64,000 nt of DNA from Xenophilus aerolatus (GTDB lineage Bacteria; Pseudomonadota; Gammaproteobacteria; Burkholderiales; Burkholderiaceae_C): assembly GCA_029968055.1 (NCBI GenBank), contig JASCNX010000001.1, positions 1,612,001 through 1,676,000 of the forward strand. The letters run 5' to 3'. Positions 49,548-62,322 of the stretch are shown in pieces (the stretch's first letter is position 1; every line of letters begins with the position of its first letter). Made by a program: the position numbers and the translations under genes. The notes under the pieces were generated by a model that worked only from the letters and a program-made list of their open reading frames with translations, was not told the DNA's origin and made no database searches.

Positions 49548-51251
49548 CTAGCCCTTGTCCTCCGCCTCCTGCAACAACCGCCACATCACCTTCCCGCTCC
49601 CGCTCTTGGGCAACGCATCCAGGAACTGCACCTGCCGCGGCACCTTGTAGGCCGCCATGTTCTCGCGGCACCAGGCGATGATGTCTTCGGCCTGGGTGTC
49701 CTTGTGGGTGGGGCGCAGGACGACCATGGCCTTGACGGATTCGCCGCGGTAGGCATCCTTGGTGGAGATGACGCAGGCTTCCTGGATGGCGGGGTGCTTG
49801 AACATCAGCAGCTCGACCTCGGCCGGCCAGACCTTGAAGCCGCTGGCGTTGATCATGCGCTTCAGGCGGTCGGTGATGAAGAAGTAGCCCTCCTCGTCCA
49901 TGCGGCCCATGTCGCCCGAGCGGAAGAAGCGCTTGCCCTCGAACTCGACGAAGGCGGCCGCGGTGGCGTCGGGCCGCTTCCAGTAGCCCTGGAAGACCTG
50001 CGGGCCGTGGATGATGATCTCGCCCGACTCGCCCACGGGCAGTTCCTGCAGGGTCTCGGGGTCGACCACGCGCGCATCGACGCCCTCGAAGGGCATGCCC
50101 AGGCATTGCTGCTTGGCATGGTCGGGCGGGTTGGCGTGCGAGGGCGCGGCGGTCTCGGTCAGGCCATAGCCCTCCTGGTAGCTCAGGCCGAACTCTTCGA
50201 GCAGGCGCTGCGCCACGGCCTGCGGCATGGCCGCCCCGCCACCGCCGATGTAGATGAGGCTCGACAGGTCGTAGTTCTTGAAGTTGGGGCTGGCCATGAG
50301 GTCGATGACCATCGTGGGGATGTTGGTCCAGCTCGTGACCTTCCATTTCGAGATCAGGTGGCCGGCCACATCGCGGTCCCAGCGCGGCATGATGACCAGG
50401 CTGGCCGAGCTCAGGATGGCCGTGTGCATCATGCTCACGATGCCGGTGATGTGGAACATCGGCACGACGGCCAGCACCACCGTCTCGGCCGAGGCGCAGC
50501 CCCACATGCGGCCGGAGATGGCGTTGTGCATGGGGCTCGAGTGATGGTGGATGCAGCCCTTGGGCAGGCCGGTGGTGCCGCTGGTGTAGGGCAGCAGCGC
50601 CATGTCGTCGCGGCCCACCACGTGCTCGGGCGGCGGCTCGCCGGCGGCCAGGACCTCGGTCCAGGCGTGGACCTCGCCCCCGTCGAGCGTGGGCAGCGGG
50701 TGGCGCGTGAGCAGCCAGTCGCGCCAGGCGGCGGCCATGGCGGGGGAGTCGGCGGCGGCCGCATCGAAGGCATCGGTGAACTGCGTGACGACCAGGTGCT
50801 TCAGCCCTCGTCCCGCGGGCAGCGCGTTGCTGGCCTTGGCCAGTTCGGGCGCCAGGTCGCCGGTGGTGATCGCGACCTTGGCGTCGGGGTCGGTGATGTA
50901 GTGCTTGAGCTCCTCGGCCTTGTTCATCGGGTTGACGGGCACGACGACGGCGTTGGCGCGCAGGATGGCGAAATGCGCGGCCACCAACTGCGGCGTGTTC
51001 TGCATGTCGAGCACCACGCGGTCGCCGCGCTGCACGCCCATCGCATGCAGCGCGCCGGCCAGCGCATCGACCTGCGCCGCCAGTTCGCGGTACGTCGTCA
51101 CGCGGTCGAAGAACACCAGCGCCGGCTTGTCGGGGTAGCGCTCGGCCGAGGTCTTGAGGTTGTGCCACAGCGAGGTGGCGGGCAGCAGGATGTCGTGCGG
51201 GATGCGCTTGGGCCAGAACTTGAAATGCGGGCGGTCGGCGGGTGTGGGCAT
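49548..51251 (-). CDS. AMP-forming acyl-CoA synthetase (ANL superfamily), long-chain type
   Basis: A 567-residue adenylating enzyme. P-loop YTSGTTGLPKGCIHHH lies near residue 220, YGLTETAAPSHANPPD is the A5 motif, and RSGDMGRMDEEGYFFITDRLKRMI and LPKSGSGKVMW form the C-terminal domain with the catalytic Lys. It activates a fatty or aromatic acid with CoA. It is followed on the same strand by nitronate monooxygenase upstream (51368-52342), 116 bases away. Confidence 0.9.
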   Translation of the reverse strand: MPTPADRPHFKFWPKRIPHDILLPATSLWHNLKTSAERYPDKPALVFFDRVTTYRELAAQVDALAGALHAMGVQRGDRVVLDMQNTPQLVAAHFAILRANAVVVPVNPMNKAEELKHYITDPDAKVAITTGDLAPELAKASNALPAGRGLKHLVVTQFTDAFDAAAADSPAMAAAWRDWLLTRHPLPTLDGGEVHAWTEVLAAGEPPPEHVVGRDDMALLPYTSGTTGLPKGCIHHHSSPMHNAISGRMWGCASAETVVLAVVPMFHITGIVSMMHTAILSSASLVIMPRWDRDVAGHLISKWKVTSWTNIPTMVIDLMASPNFKNYDLSSLIYIGGGGAAMPQAVAQRLLEEFGLSYQEGYGLTETAAPSHANPPDHAKQQCLGMPFEGVDARVVDPETLQELPVGESGEIIIHGPQVFQGYWKRPDATAAAFVEFEGKRFFRSGDMGRMDEEGYFFITDRLKRMINASGFKVWPAEVELLMFKHPAIQEACVISTKDAYRGESVKAMVVLRPTHKDTQAEDIIAWCRENMAAYKVPRQVQFLDALPKSGSGKVMWRLLQEAEDKG

Positions 51252-51367
51252 GCAGGCTGTCTCCGGAAAGACAGCAAGGGTACGCCGCGACGCCGCGGCG
51301 CCGAATGGGGGAAGCCCCGCAGGCGTCACGTACGCGACGGGGGCGACCGCACCCGCCCGCGCGGCGT

Positions 51368-53387
<2,020 letters not shown>

Positions 53388-53391
<4 letters not shown>

Positions 53392-54185
53392 CGCTGATTT
53401 CCAAACGCCTCTTCACCACCGGCCTGCTGGCCGCCGCCGCCCTCGTCGCCGCCGGCGCCGCCCAGGCGCAGAGCGCGCTCGACAACATCATGAAGTCGAA
53501 GACGCTGAAGGTCGCGGTGCCCACCGACTACCCGCCCTACGGCTTCGTCGGCACCGACATGGCACCGCAAGGTCTGGACATCGACATGGCCAGGCTCATC
53601 GCCGCCAAGATGGGCGTCAAGCTCGAGCTGGTGCCCGTGACCAGCGCCAACCGCATCCCCTACCTGCAGACGAAGAAGGCCGACCTGGTCATCTCCACGC
53701 TGGGCAAGAACGCCGAGCGCGAGAAGGTGATCGACTTCTCGTCCGCCTACGCGCCCTTCTTCCAGGGCGTGTTCGCGGCCAAGTCGCTCAAGCTCGCCGA
53801 CTTCAAGGACATGGCCGGCAAGACCGTGGCCGTGACCCGCGGCGCGATGGAAGACCAGGAGCTGAACAAGGTGGCGCCGCCCAACGTCGACTACCGACGC
53901 TTCGAGGACAACAACGCCACCGTGGCCGCCTTCGTCGCCGGCCAGACGCAGACCATCGCCATGAGCGGCGCCGTCGCGGCCGAGATGATCCGCAAGAACC
54001 CGAAGATCAACGCCGAGTACAAGCTGCTGCTCAAGGACAGCCCATGCTTCGTGGGCATCTCCAAGGGCGAGGACGCGCTCAAGGCCAAGGTCAACGAGAT
54101 CATCGCCGCCGCCAAGAAGGACGGCACGCTCGACAAGATGTCCAAGCAGTGGCTGGGCAAGGGCATTGGCGATCTTCCTGTCTGA
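53388..54185 (+). CDS. Polar amino acid ABC transporter substrate-binding protein
   Basis: A 265-residue periplasmic protein with a signal peptide (FTTGLLAAAALVAAGAAQAQ). The domain begins KTLKVAVPTDYPPYGFVGTD and has LDIDMARLIAAKMGVKLELV and DLVISTLGKNAEREKVIDF, the family-3 amino acid binding pattern. It starts at an ATGA overlap with the regulator. An inverted repeat element (54226-54288) lies before the permease. Confidence 0.92.
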
Positions 54186-54225
54186 TCACACTGGCGGCTC
54201 CTCTTACGTTCTCTGTCCAACCCTA

Positions 54226-54288
54226 ACCGTTCACGCTGAGCCTGTCGAAGCGCCGCGCCGGGGCTTCGACAGGCTCAGCCCGAACGGT
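54226..54288. repeat. Dispersed palindromic repeat, copy B
   Basis: Two 26-base arms (54226-54251 and 54263-54288) form an inverted repeat around a GC-rich loop. Its reverse complement is nearly identical to the element at 27646-27707, differing by a handful of bases and one length change. It sits between the binding protein and the first permease of the amino acid operon. Confidence 0.85.
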
Positions 54289-54307
54289 TGACGCCTCATC
54301 ACCCCCC

Positions 54308-54961
54308 ATGACCTTCGATTTCTGGGCCATCCTCGTCGACTGGCGGCTGCTCGCCAAAGGCGTGGCATGGACGCTCGGCCTCACGGCCATCGCCACGGTG
54401 ATCGGCATGGTCGTCGGCGTGGCCTGCGCCTGGGCGCGGGCCTACGGCGCGCCGTGGCTGCGCTGGGTGGTGGGCGCCTACGTGGAGCTGATCCGCAACA
54501 CGCCCTTCATCGTGCAGCTGTTCTTCATCTTCTTCGGGCTGCCGGCCTCGGGCATCAAGCTCACGCCCGAGGTGGCGTCGATCATCGCGATGGTGCTGAA
54601 CCTCGGCGCCTATGCCACGGAGATCATCCGCGCCGGCATCGAGGCCACGCCCAAGGGGCAGATCGAGGCGGCCGTGAGCCTGGCACTCGACAAGGCGCAG
54701 GTCTTCCTGCGCGTGGTGCTGCCGCCGGCCATGAAGAAGGTGTGGCCCGCGATGGTGAGCCAGATCATCATCGTGATGCTGGGCTCCGCCGTGTGCGGGC
54801 AGATCTCGGTCGAGGAACTGAGCTACGCCGCCAACCTGATCCAGAGCCGCAACTTCCGCGCCTTCGAGGCCTTCATCGTCGCCACGCTGATCTACCTGGC
54901 GCTGTCGATCCTCGCGCGCCGCTTCTTCAACTGGGCCGGGCCCAAATACTTCGGCCGATGA
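54308..54961 (+). CDS. Amino acid ABC transporter permease (HisM/GlnP type)
   Basis: A 217-residue inner-membrane protein with about five spans. YVELIRNTPFIVQLFFIFFG and ATEIIRAGIEATPKGQIEAA form the EAA-like region with QIEAAVSLALDKAQVFLRVV. It is part of a complete polar amino acid importer with the second permease and ATPase. Confidence 0.9.
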   Translation: MTFDFWAILVDWRLLAKGVAWTLGLTAIATVIGMVVGVACAWARAYGAPWLRWVVGAYVELIRNTPFIVQLFFIFFGLPASGIKLTPEVASIIAMVLNLGAYATEIIRAGIEATPKGQIEAAVSLALDKAQVFLRVVLPPAMKKVWPAMVSQIIIVMLGSAVCGQISVEELSYAANLIQSRNFRAFEAFIVATLIYLALSILARRFFNWAGPKYFGR

Positions 54962-54974
54962 GGAGCGCACACCC

Positions 54975-55625
54975 ATGACCGAATTCACCCTCTGGGACAT
55001 CCTGCGCAACCTGCTGCTGGCGCTGCGCTGGACGGTGGTGCTGTCGCTGATCGCCTTCGTCGGCGGCGGCGTCGTGGGCGGGCTGCTGCTGGCGCTGCGC
55101 CTGCGCGCCGGGCCGGTGCTGCAGAAAGTCATCTCCGGCTACGTGCAGCTCTTCCAGGGCACGCCGCTGCTGATGCAGCTGTTCCTGGCCTATTTCGGCA
55201 TCGCGCTCTTCGGCATCGACGTGTCGGCGTGGACGGCGGCCTCGGTGGCGCTCACGCTCTACACCAGCGCCTTCCTCACCGAGATCTGGCGCGGCTGCGT
55301 GGCCTCCATTCCCAAGGGCCAATGGGAGGCTTCGGGCAGCCTGGCCCTGTCCTTCGCCGAGCAGATGCGCCACGTGATCCTGCCGCAGGCCGTGAAGATC
55401 GCCATCGCGCCGACCGTCGGCTTCCTGGTGCAGGTGATCAAGGGCACCGCGCTGGCCTCGGTGATCGGCTTCGTCGAGCTCACCAAGGCCGGCAGCATGA
55501 TCGCCAACGTCACCTTCGCGCCCTTCACCGTGTTCAGCTGCGTCGCGCTGCTGTACTTCGCGCTGTGCTTTCCGGTGAGCCTGTACGCCAAGCACCTCGA
55601 ACGCCGCACGCGCAGCACGCGCTGA
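54975..55625 (+). CDS. Amino acid ABC transporter permease, second subunit
   Basis: A 216-residue permease with an AGGAG site. The spans include LALRWTVVLSLIAFVGGGVV and GYVQLFQGTPLLMQLFLAYF; the EAA-type region is SIPKGQWEASGSLALSFAEQM. Starts 14 bases after the first permease. Confidence 0.9.
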   Translation: MTEFTLWDILRNLLLALRWTVVLSLIAFVGGGVVGGLLLALRLRAGPVLQKVISGYVQLFQGTPLLMQLFLAYFGIALFGIDVSAWTAASVALTLYTSAFLTEIWRGCVASIPKGQWEASGSLALSFAEQMRHVILPQAVKIAIAPTVGFLVQVIKGTALASVIGFVELTKAGSMIANVTFAPFTVFSCVALLYFALCFPVSLYAKHLERRTRSTR

Positions 55626-55658
55626 GCCCCTTGTCCCTCCCCTCTCACCCCCACCGCC

Positions 55659-56444
<786 letters not shown>

Positions 56445-56474
56445 GCCGCGGCGGCCCGTCCCCGCGCCCACAAG

Positions 56475-56511
56475 ACAACGCCCGCCGGCGCATCGCACCG
56501 GCGGGCGTTGT
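56475..56511. terminator. Long stem-loop between ABC operon and convergent lipoprotein gene
   Basis: A 14-base-pair perfect stem (ACAACGCCCGCCGG with CCGGCGGGCGTTGT) encloses a nine-base loop. It lies 30 bases after the ATPase stop and 28 bases before the end of the minus-strand lipoprotein gene. No T-run follows, but the position suggests a bidirectional transcription end. Confidence 0.65.
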
Positions 56512-56538
56512 CGGTTGCGGGCGATGTGCCGCCCGCGC

Positions 56539-57936
56539 CTACTTGGAGAGCGCGCCGGTCACCGGGCTGAGCAGCCCGCCGACCAGGCCGCCGCCCAGCC
56601 CCGCGTTGGCGGTCGTGGTGCCGCCCGAGGTGCCGGCCCCCGCGCCCAGGCCCAGTCCGCCGGTCACGCCGCCGACGGTGGTGCCCACGCCGTTCACGAC
56701 ATTGCCGACCAGGCCGCCGACGCCCGCTCCGGCACCGACGCCGGCCCCCGCGCCCGAGGGCGTGGCCGCCACGCCCGCACCCAGGCCCAGGCCGGCCGTG
56801 ACACCGCCCACCGTGCTGCCCAGGCCGCTGACCGTGCTGCCCACCAGGCCTGCGCCCGCCCCGGCGCCGGCGCCCGCGGCAATGCCACCGCTGCCTGCGC
56901 TCACGCCGCCGCCCGCACCGACCCCGAGGCCCGCCGTCAGGCCGCCGCTGCCCCCGGCGAGGCCGCCCGTCAGGCCGCCCAGCAGGCTGCCCTGCTGCGC
57001 ATCGTTGGCATGGACCACGCCGCCGACCGCAGCCACGGTGTTGCCCAGGCCGGTGGTGATGCCGTTGCTGCCGTTGCCCCTGATGCCGGTGCCGAGCTGG
57101 TTCGTGAGGTTGGCCACCGGCTCGCCGACACCCAGGCCGTCGCCCACGCGCTGCGTCAGCGTGCCGACGTTGCGGTCGATGGGCACGATCACGTCGTTGA
57201 GCGTGCCGGTCACCTGACGCACGCTGCCGTTGCCGGTCACGCCGGCCAGCTGGCCCGAGAGCCCGCTGACGCCGTCGCCCACCCGGTCCACCAGGCCGCC
57301 GGCCGCGCCGGTCACGGGCCGCAGCGCGGTGTTGCTGCCGATGGCCGTGACCAGCTCGCCGGTGCTCGACACCGTGCGGCCGGCGTTGTCCACCACCGGC
57401 GGCAGGCCGCCCAGCGTGCCGCCCACGGCATCGTCGCTCCTGCCCAGTTGGCCCAGGCCGTTGCTCACGGCCGTGCCGGCGCTGCCCACGGTGTTGCCGG
57501 CATTGGTGAGCACGCCGTTGGCGGGCGTGCCCGCGCCCAGGCCCGACACCGTCGTGCCGACGCCGGTCACGGTCTGCCCGACGCCGTCGAGGATCTTGCC
57601 GGTGGACGACGCGTTCTGGGTTCCCCCGCCGTTGCCGCCTCCCGGGTTGCCGCCACCGGGGTTGCCCCCGCCCGGGTTGCCGCCCCCGGGATTGCCGCCG
57701 CCACCCACGTCGACGCCGCCGCCACCTCCACCGCCACCGCCACTGCCGCCACCGCCCGCGCTACCGCCCCCGGTGCCGCCGTCGCTGCCGCCGCCGAGAT
57801 GGCCCCCGGCACCGCCGCCCAGGCCGAAGCCCACATGCCCGCCGCCGGACGAGCACGCGCCCAGTGTGCCGAGCGCTGCCACCACCGCCGCGACACCCGC
57901 GAGGCGTCGCCATTCCGAACCTTGCCTGACTGCCAT
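56539..57936 (-). CDS. Glycine-rich repetitive lipoprotein, paralogue
   Basis: A 465-residue lipoprotein with lipobox LGAC (Cys28), preceded by a GAGGAG site. Gly-rich N-terminal half includes four to five GGGNP repeats (about residues 90-115). The core [23 protein letters not shown] and [20 protein letters not shown] matches the lipoprotein at 33144. The C-terminal part is Gly/Ala/Thr repeats. It has no transporter gene beside it. Both are predicted outer-membrane lipoproteins of unknown role; collagen-like would be a loose label. Confidence 0.75.
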   Translation of the reverse strand: MAVRQGSEWRRLAGVAAVVAALGTLGACSSGGGHVGFGLGGGAGGHLGGGSDGGTGGGSAGGGGSGGGGGGGGGVDVGGGGNPGGGNPGGGNPGGGNPGGGNGGGTQNASSTGKILDGVGQTVTGVGTTVSGLGAGTPANGVLTNAGNTVGSAGTAVSNGLGQLGRSDDAVGGTLGGLPPVVDNAGRTVSSTGELVTAIGSNTALRPVTGAAGGLVDRVGDGVSGLSGQLAGVTGNGSVRQVTGTLNDVIVPIDRNVGTLTQRVGDGLGVGEPVANLTNQLGTGIRGNGSNGITTGLGNTVAAVGGVVHANDAQQGSLLGGLTGGLAGGSGGLTAGLGVGAGGGVSAGSGGIAAGAGAGAGAGLVGSTVSGLGSTVGGVTAGLGLGAGVAATPSGAGAGVGAGAGVGGLVGNVVNGVGTTVGGVTGGLGLGAGAGTSGGTTTANAGLGGGLVGGLLSPVTGALSK

Positions 57937-58172
57937 GATCCACTCCTCGTGATTGCGTTTGCACATCGGGGCGCGACCTCAGCGAGACGCCCCGTCCGTC
58001 TCATGCATCCGGACCGCTGGAGCCCGGCACATGACGCGGGTTTTACGGCGCAGTGACATTTGGTTGACGTTTTTTGCCTAAAAAATCAGCAACGTCCTAC
58101 GGCATAGGTTGCGACATTTTTCACGTAATTGCGCCATCAACCGCTTTCTTAGGTCAAAGGTTCCAAACAACT

Positions 58173-58817
<645 letters not shown>

Positions 58818-58838
58818 AAACTGCCTCGCCGCCGCGAC

Positions 58839-59882
58839 ATGCCACGCCCACCCATGATCCTTCGCTCCCTCGTCGACCGCACGCCTCGCCCGCCGGACGG
58901 GCGGCGGCGTGCCCTGCTGTTCGCAACGCTGCTGCTGGCCGGATGTGCCGGCACCCGCACGACGGGCCGGCGCGCGTTCGACCTGCAGGCCCACCGGGGT
59001 GGACGCGGCCTCGCGCCGGAGAACACCCTGGCGGCCTTCTCGCAGGCCGTGGCGCTGGGGGTGGACACGCTGGAACTGGACATCGGCCTGAGCGCCGACG
59101 ACGTGGTCGTGGTCTCGCACGACACGCGCCTGAACCCCGACCACACGCGCGACGCGCAGGGCCGGTGGCTGCCGGCCCAGGGCGCACCGATCCGCAGCCT
59201 CACGCTTGCGCAGTTGCAGGCCTACGACGTGGGCCGGATCGACCCGGCGACCGCGTACGGGCGGCAGTTCGCGTCGCAGCAGCCGCGCGACGGCGAGCGC
59301 ATTCCCACGCTGGCCCAGCTCTTCGCACGGCTGCAGGCGCAGGGCGCGACGCGCGTGCGCTTCAACATCGAGACCAAGATCGACCCCACGAAACCCGACG
59401 AGACCGCCGCGCCCGAGCCGATGGTGCGCGCGCTGCTGGCCGAGATCGAGCGCGCCGGCGTCGCATCGCGCGTGACGGTGCAGAGCTTCGACTGGCGCAC
59501 CCTGGCGCTGGTCGGCCGGCTGGCGCCGCAGCTGCCGCGCGCCTACCTCACGAGCGCACGCACGCTGCGCGACAGCCGCTGGACGGCCGGGCTCGCCGCT
59601 GCCGACTTCGGCACCACGCCGCGGCTGGTGAAGGCCGCCGCGGGCGACGGTGTGGGCCCCGTGATCTGGTCGCCGGCCTTCGCGGACCTCACGCCCGAGG
59701 CCCTGCGCGAGGCGCATGCGCTGGGCCTCGCCGTGCTGCCCTGGACGGTGAACCAGCGCGCCGACATGGCGCGCCTGCTGGACTGGGGCGTGGACGGACT
59801 CATCACCGACTACCCCGACGTGCTGCGCAGCGTGATGGCCGAGCGCGGCCTGCCGCTGCCCGCGGGAGTGCCGGCCCGATGA
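58839..59882 (+). CDS. Glycerophosphodiester phosphodiesterase, lipoprotein
   Basis: A 347-residue enzyme with lipobox LAGC near residue 36. The GDPD core has FDLQAHRGGRGLAPENTLAA, TLELDIGLSADDVVVVSHD (His/Glu/Asp metal and catalytic residues), VRFNIETKID and VGPVIWSPAF, ending DGLITDYPDVL. It cleaves glycerophosphodiesters into glycerol-3-phosphate and alcohol at the cell envelope. It starts 21 bases after the DUF1439 gene and overlaps the next start by ATGA. Confidence 0.9.
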   Translation: MPRPPMILRSLVDRTPRPPDGRRRALLFATLLLAGCAGTRTTGRRAFDLQAHRGGRGLAPENTLAAFSQAVALGVDTLELDIGLSADDVVVVSHDTRLNPDHTRDAQGRWLPAQGAPIRSLTLAQLQAYDVGRIDPATAYGRQFASQQPRDGERIPTLAQLFARLQAQGATRVRFNIETKIDPTKPDETAAPEPMVRALLAEIERAGVASRVTVQSFDWRTLALVGRLAPQLPRAYLTSARTLRDSRWTAGLAAADFGTTPRLVKAAAGDGVGPVIWSPAFADLTPEALREAHALGLAVLPWTVNQRADMARLLDWGVDGLITDYPDVLRSVMAERGLPLPAGVPAR

Positions 59883-60151
59883 GCACGCCCGCCATCCAGC
59901 TCGACGCCATCGCGGCTGCGCTCAACGCCCTGCGCGACGGCACCGGGCGCATCGCCGCGTTGTCGGATGTGGCCCGTGCGAGCGAGGCCCTGCTCAGCGC
60001 CCTGCCCGCGCGCTACCGCGAGGTGCTGCTGAACCTGCTGGACCGGCTCGAGTCCAGCGCGCTCTTCAGCGAAGAGAGCTGCTCCTTCAGCCAGAAGGAC
60101 CTGCTCGATAGCCTGCAGATGTGGGTCGACAAGGCGCGGGCGCAGCTGTGA
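59879..60151 (+). CDS. Small hypothetical protein
   Basis: A 90-residue helical protein starting at an ATGA overlap with the phosphodiesterase gene. Segments LDAIAAALNALRDGTGRIAA, ASEALLSALPARYREVLLNL and ESCSFSQKDLLDSLQMWVDK are visible. No signal or membrane span; no family recognised. It is convergent with the Rieske ferredoxin. Confidence 0.7.
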   Translation: MSTPAIQLDAIAAALNALRDGTGRIAALSDVARASEALLSALPARYREVLLNLLDRLESSALFSEESCSFSQKDLLDSLQMWVDKARAQL

Positions 60152-60166
60152 GCCCGGCCGACCGTT

Positions 60167-60496
60167 TCAACCGCCGCTGAGCGCGACGAAGACCCGCCCG
60201 CCCTCGATGCGGATCGGGTAGGTGCGCAGCGCATCGGTCACCGGCTCGCAGCTCGGCTGGCCGGTGCGCACGTCGAAGCGGCCCTGGTGCAGCGGGCATT
60301 CGATCTCTTCGCCGAGCAGGAAGCCGTCGCACAGCCGCGCATGGCCGTGGGTGCAGATGTTGTCGGTGGCGTAGAACTGGCCGTCGACGCCGAAGACCGC
60401 GATCTCGCGGCCCTCGACCTCGAGCGCCACCACATCTTCGGGTGCCAGCGTGTCGGCGGCGCCGGCATCGGTCCAGGCCAGGGAGGGTTCGGTCAT
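60167..60496 (-). CDS. Rieske [2Fe-2S] ferredoxin (ring-hydroxylating dioxygenase electron carrier)
   Basis: A 109-residue ferredoxin. The Rieske cluster ligands are C-x-H in ICTHGHARL and C-x2-H in ECPLHQGRF, 16 residues apart. It resembles NagAb/NahAb-type ferredoxins that pass electrons from a reductase to the oxygenase. It is the last gene of the operon with the oxygenase subunits; the reductase is not in the window. Confidence 0.9.
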   Translation of the reverse strand: MTEPSLAWTDAGAADTLAPEDVVALEVEGREIAVFGVDGQFYATDNICTHGHARLCDGFLLGEEIECPLHQGRFDVRTGQPSCEPVTDALRTYPIRIEGGRVFVALSGG

Positions 60497-60512
60497 CGTG
60501 GGGGTCCTGGGG

Positions 60513-61472
60513 TCAGTCGGGTTTCAGGCCGGCGCGTTCGATCACCGGCTTCCAGCGTTGCAGTTCGTCGCGCATGAAGTCCGCCAGTTGCTTGGGCGAG
60601 CTGCCGACGGGATCGAAATAGGCGGTGAGCAGGCGCTGTTTCGTCTCGGGCTCGGCCAGCACGGCGGCGATCTCGCGGCTCATGCGTTCGACCACGGGCT
60701 GTGGCGTGCCCTTGGGCGCCATGTAGGCGAACCAGGGCACGGCCTGGATGTCGGGCAGGCCCGACTCGCGCAGCGTGGGCAGCTCGGGCAACAGCGCCGA
60801 GCGCTGCGCCGAGGTGACGGCCAGCGCCTTGAGCTTGCCCGCCTTGACCTGCGGCATCACGGTGACAGGCGGCAGGCAGGCGAACTGCACGTCGCCCTGC
60901 ACCAGGGCCGTGACCGCCTGCGCCGACGAGGCGTAGGGGATGTGCACCGCGAAGGACTGCGTCTTCGCCTTGACCAGTTCGACGCCCAGGTGCGAGATCG
61001 AGCCGTTGCCGGTGGAGGCGAAGTTGTACTTGCCCGGGTTGCGCCGCAGCGCGTCGAGCCAGCCCTTGACCGAGTCGATGCCCAGCTGCGCATTGACGGC
61101 GCACACGTTGGGCGTGGTCGCCGCCAGCGACACCGGCACCAGGTCGCGGAAGGGGTCGTAGGGCAGGTTGCGGTAGAGCACCGTGTTGTAGACCAGCGGC
61201 GCGTTGACCGAGAGCAGGAAGGTCTGCCCGTCGGGCGCGGCCTTGGCCACCAGGTCGGTGCCGGCATTGCCGCCCGCGCCGGCCTTGTTGTCCACGATCA
61301 GCGGCTGGCCCAGGCGCTGGGCGAGGCGGTCGTTCACGATGCGCGCCAGGATGTCGGGCGACGAGCCGGCGGCGAAGGGCACCACGATGCGCACCGGGCG
61401 CTGCGGCCACTCCTGCGCCTGGGCGGCGACCGCCAGCGCGCCGCAGCTCAGGAGGACGAGGCTGCGCTTCAC
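60513..61472 (-). CDS. Bug-family (TctC-like) tricarboxylate transport binding protein
   Basis: A 319-residue periplasmic binding protein starting with GTG at 61472, overlapping the previous stop (GTGA). Signal peptide LVLLSCGALAVAAQA, then WPQRPVRIVVPFAAGSSPDI, GQPLIVDNKAGAGGNAGTDL and LPELPTLRESGLPDIQAVPW, all Bug hallmarks. It may bind an aromatic or organic acid, and links import or sensing to the aromatic pathway. Confidence 0.92.
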   Translation of the reverse strand: MKRSLVLLSCGALAVAAQAQEWPQRPVRIVVPFAAGSSPDILARIVNDRLAQRLGQPLIVDNKAGAGGNAGTDLVAKAAPDGQTFLLSVNAPLVYNTVLYRNLPYDPFRDLVPVSLAATTPNVCAVNAQLGIDSVKGWLDALRRNPGKYNFASTGNGSISHLGVELVKAKTQSFAVHIPYASSAQAVTALVQGDVQFACLPPVTVMPQVKAGKLKALAVTSAQRSALLPELPTLRESGLPDIQAVPWFAYMAPKGTPQPVVERMSREIAAVLAEPETKQRLLTAYFDPVGSSPKQLADFMRDELQRWKPVIERAGLKPD

Positions 61473-61849
61473 GAGTCGGCCTCCCCGACCGGCAGCATCT
61501 GTGCATGGTCCTGCTGTTCGCGCGCGATGAAGCCCGCCACCATCGCGCGGTAGCAGGCCTCGACCACCTCCGGGTAGGCGCCCTCGGCTTCGGCCAGGCG
61601 CCGCACCTTGTCGAACACCTGCTGCTGGCGCTGCGGGGCCGACACCTGGAAGGCGTCGCGCTTGAAACGCGCGGCATCGCGCACGCAGCGGCCGCGCTCG
61701 GCCAGCAGCTTCACGATCTGCACGTCCAGCGCGTCGATGCGCTCGCGCACCTCGGCCAGCGACGCGAACAGCGGCCGGTAGGCCGGGTCGACGAAGCGGC
61801 GCAGTGCGGGGCCCTGCGGATCGGGCTCTCTCGTCTCGTGTTCGCTCAT
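61469..61849 (-). CDS. AroQ-type chorismate mutase / isochorismate-pyruvate lyase-like protein
   Basis: A 126-residue helical protein, ATG at 61849 overlapping the previous stop. The AroQ fold pattern is LAEVRERIDALDVQIVKLLA with ERGRCVRDAARFK, then PEVVEACYRAMVAGFIAREQ. PchB-like isochorismate pyruvate lyases, which make salicylate, share this pattern (AxRFK loop). It sits between the salicylate-hydroxylase-like oxygenase genes and the Bug gene, so salicylate formation or a structural role is conceivable. Confidence 0.82.
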   Translation of the reverse strand: MSEHETREPDPQGPALRRFVDPAYRPLFASLAEVRERIDALDVQIVKLLAERGRCVRDAARFKRDAFQVSAPQRQQQVFDKVRRLAEAEGAYPEVVEACYRAMVAGFIAREQQDHAQMLPVGEADS

Positions 61850-62322
61850 ATCGGGTAGATGATGGAATTCGGGATCATTTCGCTGTCGTACACCACCAGG
61901 CGCGCCGCGAACTTCAGGCCCTGGGGCGTGCGCACCACCTCGTCGATCGTGCGGCCGACGTTGAAGACGGTGGTGAGCTGCGAGAGCTTGGTGCGGAACA
62001 CCGCGTAGTTCGCCTCGCAGTGAATGCGCCCCTCCTCCACCTTGCGCACCAGCGGCGTGCCGACCACATGGCGCTGGTAGTACGGGTCGTGGAACAGCGT
62101 CTCGCGGATGCCGTAAACCCGGTCGCGCAGCATGCCGCGGCTCTCGAAGGACAGCGTGGCCAGCGGAAAGCCGCGCTCGTGGTTCTCGCGCGGCTGCAGC
62201 CGGTAGCTGCACACCTCGGTGAAGAAGTCGGGCCAGCGGTCCCAGTCGCCCGCGTCGAGGGCGCTGGCGTACTCAGCGTAGAGCTGCGTGAGCTCGAACC
62301 ACTCTTCGGCGTTCAGCATCAT
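61846..62322 (-). CDS. Aromatic-ring-hydroxylating dioxygenase beta subunit (NagH-like)
   Basis: A 158-residue SnoaL-like subunit starting at an ATGA overlap with the alpha subunit. LTQLYAEYASALDAGDWDRW and FFTEVCSYRLQPRENHERGF open it; the end has LKFAARLVVYDSEMIPNSII. NagH-like size and sequence. It supports the alpha subunit structurally. Confidence 0.9.
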   Translation of the reverse strand: MMLNAEEWFELTQLYAEYASALDAGDWDRWPDFFTEVCSYRLQPRENHERGFPLATLSFESRGMLRDRVYGIRETLFHDPYYQRHVVGTPLVRKVEEGRIHCEANYAVFRTKLSQLTTVFNVGRTIDEVVRTPQGLKFAARLVVYDSEMIPNSIIYPI

